From: an uncultured Cellvibrio sp.
GTDB taxonomy: Bacteria; Pseudomonadota; Gammaproteobacteria; Pseudomonadales; Cellvibrionaceae
DNA: 8,375 nt
Direction: 5' to 3'
Assembly: GCA_946886255.1 (NCBI GenBank)
Contig: CAMPIG010000201.1
Location: 1 to 8,375 of the forward strand
Shown one piece after another: positions 6,244 through 8,375 of this stretch. The position numbers and the translations under genes were made by a program. Positions within the stretch are counted from its first letter, which is position 1. Every line of letters begins with the position of its first letter. The notes beneath the pieces are model-generated. The model made no database searches. It was not told the DNA's origin and saw only the letters and a list, made by a program, of their open reading frames with translations.

Positions 6244-7560
6244 ATGCAGGTTTCACTTGAAACGACTTCTGGTCTGGAGCGCCGTCTGACGATAGGCGTG
6301 CCTGCTGAGCAAGTAGAAAGCGAAGTAGAAAAGCGTCTGAAAGAAGCCGCTCGCAATGTACGTATCAATGGTTTCCGCAAAGGTAAGGTGCCTTTGTCTG
6401 AGGTTAAACGCCGCTATGGTGCCGGTGTGCGTCAAGAGGTTGTGGGTGAAGTCATTAGTCGCTCCTTTTACGAAGCCGTACAAAAAGAGAATGTTAAACC
6501 TGCCGGTCAACCTAATATCCAGCCCAAGCAAATGACGGCAGGCAAGGATCTGGAATACATTGCCACTTTTGAGGTCTACCCCACCGTTACCTTGAGCGAC
6601 CTGAGTGCGTACGAATTGACCCGTATTGCGGCGGAAGTCACAGAGGCGGATATTGATAACATGATTGAAGTTCTGCGTAAGCACCAGGCTACCTGGACTG
6701 AAGTAGATCGTGCTGCTGCTGATGGCGATAAAGTAAATATTGACTTTGTTGGCACTAAAGATGGCGTAGAGTTTGCCGGTGGTAAAGCCGAAGGTCAGGA
6801 TCTGGTATTAGGTTCCAATTCCATGATTCCGGGATTTGAAAACGGTATCCTTGGAATGAAAGCCGGGGAAGAGAAAGTCATTAAAGTAACTTTCCCAGAT
6901 GATTATCAGTCTGAAGAGTTGAAGGGCGCCGACGCGGAATTTGCTATCAAAGTTCACAAGGTGACCGAAAGTGTATTGCCGGAGCTGAATAAAGCATTCT
7001 TCCAAAAGTTTGGTGTTGAAAAAGGCGGCGAAAAACAGTTCCGCAAAGAAGTTAAAGCCAATATGGAGCGTGAGCTTGGCAACGCCATCAAGACTAAAGT
7101 TAAAGGGCAGGTGATGGATGCGCTGATTGCGTCCCATTCTACTGATGTTCCTAAAGCGCTTGTGGCAAATGAGATCAACGTATTAAGAGAACAGATGTTG
7201 CAGCGGTTTGGTGGCCAAAAACAGAATTTTGATGTCAAATCACTGCTGCCGGACACCATGTTCCAGGAGGAAGCTGAGCGTCGTGTAACTTTAGGGTTGA
7301 TCGTTGGTGAGATCGTCAAATCAGCAAAGCTGAAGCCAGATGCCAAACGCGTTAAAGCGATGATAGAGGATATTGCTTCAACTTATCAGGAGCCCCAGGA
7401 AGTCGTTGAATACTACAGCAGTAATCGCGAATTAATGGCTGGTGTTGAATCTGCTGTCCTTGAAGATCAAGTTGTTGACTATGTCTTTTCTCAGGCGAAA
7501 GTCACCGAGCAACAATCAAGTTATGACGACGTAATCAAGTCCAGTAGCCCACAACGATAA
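6244..7560 (+). CDS. tig: Trigger factor, ribosome-bound chaperone with peptidyl-prolyl isomerase domain
   Basis: The 438-residue product binds the ribosome near the exit tunnel and shields nascent chains, helping them fold; it works upstream of DnaK and GroEL. The N-terminal ribosome-binding domain (about 1-115) carries the signature NGFRKGKVP, with GFRKGK at 43-48, the same position as in E. coli. The FKBP-type isomerase domain spans about 150-243, with GDKVNIDFVGTKDG and SMIPGFENGILGMKAGEE (about 193-210). The remaining residues form the helical C-terminal arms that make the substrate cradle. Length is normal (E. coli 432). The N-terminus MQVSLETTSGLERRL fits the family exactly from the ATG at 6244. 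It follows tRNA-Leu, precedes clpP, and has its own terminator, so tig and clpP appear to be separate transcription units. No unusual features. Confidence 0.99.
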   Translation: MQVSLETTSGLERRLTIGVPAEQVESEVEKRLKEAARNVRINGFRKGKVPLSEVKRRYGAGVRQEVVGEVISRSFYEAVQKENVKPAGQPNIQPKQMTAGKDLEYIATFEVYPTVTLSDLSAYELTRIAAEVTEADIDNMIEVLRKHQATWTEVDRAAADGDKVNIDFVGTKDGVEFAGGKAEGQDLVLGSNSMIPGFENGILGMKAGEEKVIKVTFPDDYQSEELKGADAEFAIKVHKVTESVLPELNKAFFQKFGVEKGGEKQFRKEVKANMERELGNAIKTKVKGQVMDALIASHSTDVPKALVANEINVLREQMLQRFGGQKQNFDVKSLLPDTMFQEEAERRVTLGLIVGEIVKSAKLKPDAKRVKAMIEDIASTYQEPQEVVEYYSSNRELMAGVESAVLEDQVVDYVFSQAKVTEQQSSYDDVIKSSSPQR

Positions 7561-7570
7561 GTGTTCAAAA

Positions 7571-7602
7571 AAGCCGCAAAACGCTGATTTTGCGGCTTCC
7601 TT
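7571..7602 (+). terminator. Intrinsic terminator of tig
   Basis: AAGCCGCAAAA (7571-7581) and TTTTGCGGCTT (7588-7598) make a perfect 11-bp stem with a six-base loop, beginning 11 bp after the tig stop and followed by a pyrimidine-rich TTCCTTCC tail. The A-rich left arm also lets it work in part on the opposite strand. Confidence 0.88.
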
Positions 7603-7628
7603 CCTCCCAAATTCTCTCCCCAAATGCG

Positions 7629-7654
7629 CTTGATACTGGCATATAATCGCATCA
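7629..7654 (+). promoter_or_regulatory. Candidate clpP promoter: sigma-70 -10 box overlapping a sigma-32-like motif
   Basis: TATAAT at 7642-7647 is a perfect -10 box but has no good -35 box at 16-18 bases and is not a proper extended -10. On the same stretch CTTGAT (7629-7634), 13 bases, then CGCATCA (7648-7654) resembles the heat-shock pattern CTTGAA ... CCCCATnT, with five of six matches on the left and the central CAT on the right. Transcripts would start roughly 80 bases before clpP. In E. coli clpP is under sigma-32 control; whether it is here is inference. Confidence 0.45.
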
Positions 7655-7732
7655 CAGGTTAAGCTCCCTAATGTCATATCAGGTCTGCAAGCGGTTGATC
7701 TGAGTTGTTTCTTTCCCTGGCACAAGGATAAA

Positions 7733-7738
7733 AGAAGG
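7733..7738 (+). promoter_or_regulatory. Ribosome binding site of clpP
   Basis: AGAAGG at 7733-7738 ends three bases before the ATG at 7742, slightly close. A second AAGGA at 7724-7728 lies further off. The ATG gives the usual ClpP N-terminus (MSY...). Confidence 0.55.
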
Positions 7739-7741
7739 CAC

Positions 7742-8375
7742 ATGTCGTACGATTATTCCAAATCAGCCCCATCCATTATCAACAGTGGCTTGGTGCCAAT
7801 CGTTGTAGAGCAAACGGCGCGCGGTGAGCGTTCATACGATATTTATTCCCGCTTATTGAAAGAGCGGGTGATCTTTCTGGTGGGGCCGGTCGAAGATTAT
7901 ATGGCTAACCTGGTTGTGGCTCAGTTGCTGTTTCTGGAAGCCGAGAACCCCGACAAAGATATTCATTTATATATCAATTCACCAGGCGGTTCGGTAACGG
8001 CGGGAATGTCGATTTATGACACCATGCAGTTTATTAAACCGGATGTAAGCACCATGTGTATTGGTCAAGCTTGCAGCATGGGAGCTTTCTTGTTGACGGC
8101 CGGTGCCAAGGGTAAGCGTTACTGTTTGCCGAATTCCCGCGTGATGATTCATCAGCCAAGCGGGGGTGCGCAGGGTCAGGCATCGGATATCCATATTCAT
8201 GCGCAGGAAATTTTAAAGATCCGCGGGCGTCTAAACGAATTGATGGCCCACCATACAGGGCAGCCGGTAGAAAAAATAGAAAGAGATACTGAGCGCGACA
8301 ATTTTATGTCAGCAACTCAGTCCCAGGAATACGGTTTGGTTGATGCAGTAATTGAAAAGCGCATAATTACCAAAT
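7742..8375 (+). CDS. clpP: ATP-dependent Clp protease proteolytic subunit, 3' end cut by the window
   Basis: ClpP forms the two-ring, fourteen-subunit serine protease chamber that degrades proteins unfolded by ClpX or ClpA. The open frame runs to the window edge with 211 codons and no stop; since E. coli ClpP has 207 residues, almost the whole protein is present. The catalytic triad is Ser112 in GQACSMGAF, His137 in MIHQPSGG and Asp186 in TERDNFMS, matching the E. coli Ser/His/Asp spacing. [19 protein letters not shown] and the N-terminal [20 protein letters not shown] are family hallmarks. The first 15 residues or so probably form a short propeptide removed by self-cleavage before GLVP (inference from E. 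coli). Cys111 replaces the more common Ala before the catalytic serine. It follows tig, and clpX would be expected next. The upstream region carries a possible heat-shock promoter. Confidence 0.98.
   Translation, partial: MSYDYSKSAPSIINSGLVPIVVEQTARGERSYDIYSRLLKERVIFLVGPVEDYMANLVVAQLLFLEAENPDKDIHLYINSPGGSVTAGMSIYDTMQFIKPDVSTMCIGQACSMGAFLLTAGAKGKRYCLPNSRVMIHQPSGGAQGQASDIHIHAQEILKIRGRLNELMAHHTGQPVEKIERDTERDNFMSATQSQEYGLVDAVIEKRIITK

Noticed and set aside
7671..7703. Ten-codon upstream frame (ATG to TGA) in the clpP leader, starting MSYQ
   Set aside because: No ribosome site of note, and a frame this short is expected by chance; the resemblance to the clpP start (MSYD) is only three codons.

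Overview
The window is a stretch of ordinary bacterial chromosome, most likely from a gammaproteobacterium of the Pseudomonas/Cellvibrio-type lineages. Two things point there: TopA, Tig and ClpP read as close gammaproteobacterial orthologues, and the gene neighbourhoods resemble those I remember from Pseudomonas (uup-like and usp genes near topA, a DUF6586-like gene after topA, and tRNA-Leu, tig and clpP in a row). Base composition looks even, near 50% G+C, with no transposase, integrase, phage gene, CRISPR array or toxin-antitoxin pair. The genus is an inference (Cellvibrionaceae-like is my best guess).

Layout, left to right. Positions 3-467 hold the 3' end of an ABC-F ATPase gene (uup-like), facing a universal stress protein gene on the minus strand (497-955). 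A 150-bp divergent gap leads to a small uncharacterised gene for a membrane-anchored protein (1106-1609). It converges, with a 9-bp gap, on a second uncharacterised gene on the minus strand (1619-2326), whose product has one membrane segment, a coiled coil and a TPR-like region. A 350-bp divergent control region (2327-2676) carries a good sigma-70 promoter candidate and a cluster of CTTGC/GCAAG elements, and is followed by topA (2677-5295). A perfect 10-bp hairpin separates topA from a DUF6586-like gene (5371-5904). A non-coding stretch with two hairpins comes next, then tRNA-Leu(UAG) (6080-6164), tig (6244-7560), a clear intrinsic terminator, a possible heat-shock-type promoter, and clpP (7742 to the window end, cut just before or at its C-terminus).

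Functionally the right half is a protein quality-control cluster: trigger factor folds nascent chains and ClpP degrades damaged or tagged proteins, with clpX and lon expected beyond the window. The middle is DNA topology (topoisomerase I). The left part combines a translation- or DNA-stability-linked ABC-F ATPase, a stress protein and two conserved-looking but unassigned envelope-anchored proteins.

I did not find a previously undescribed multi-gene system. The items most worth a second look are the two unassigned membrane-anchored proteins, the DUF6586-like gene behind topA, the topA upstream repeats, the paired hairpins before the tRNA, and the overlapping sigma-70/sigma-32-like signals before clpP.
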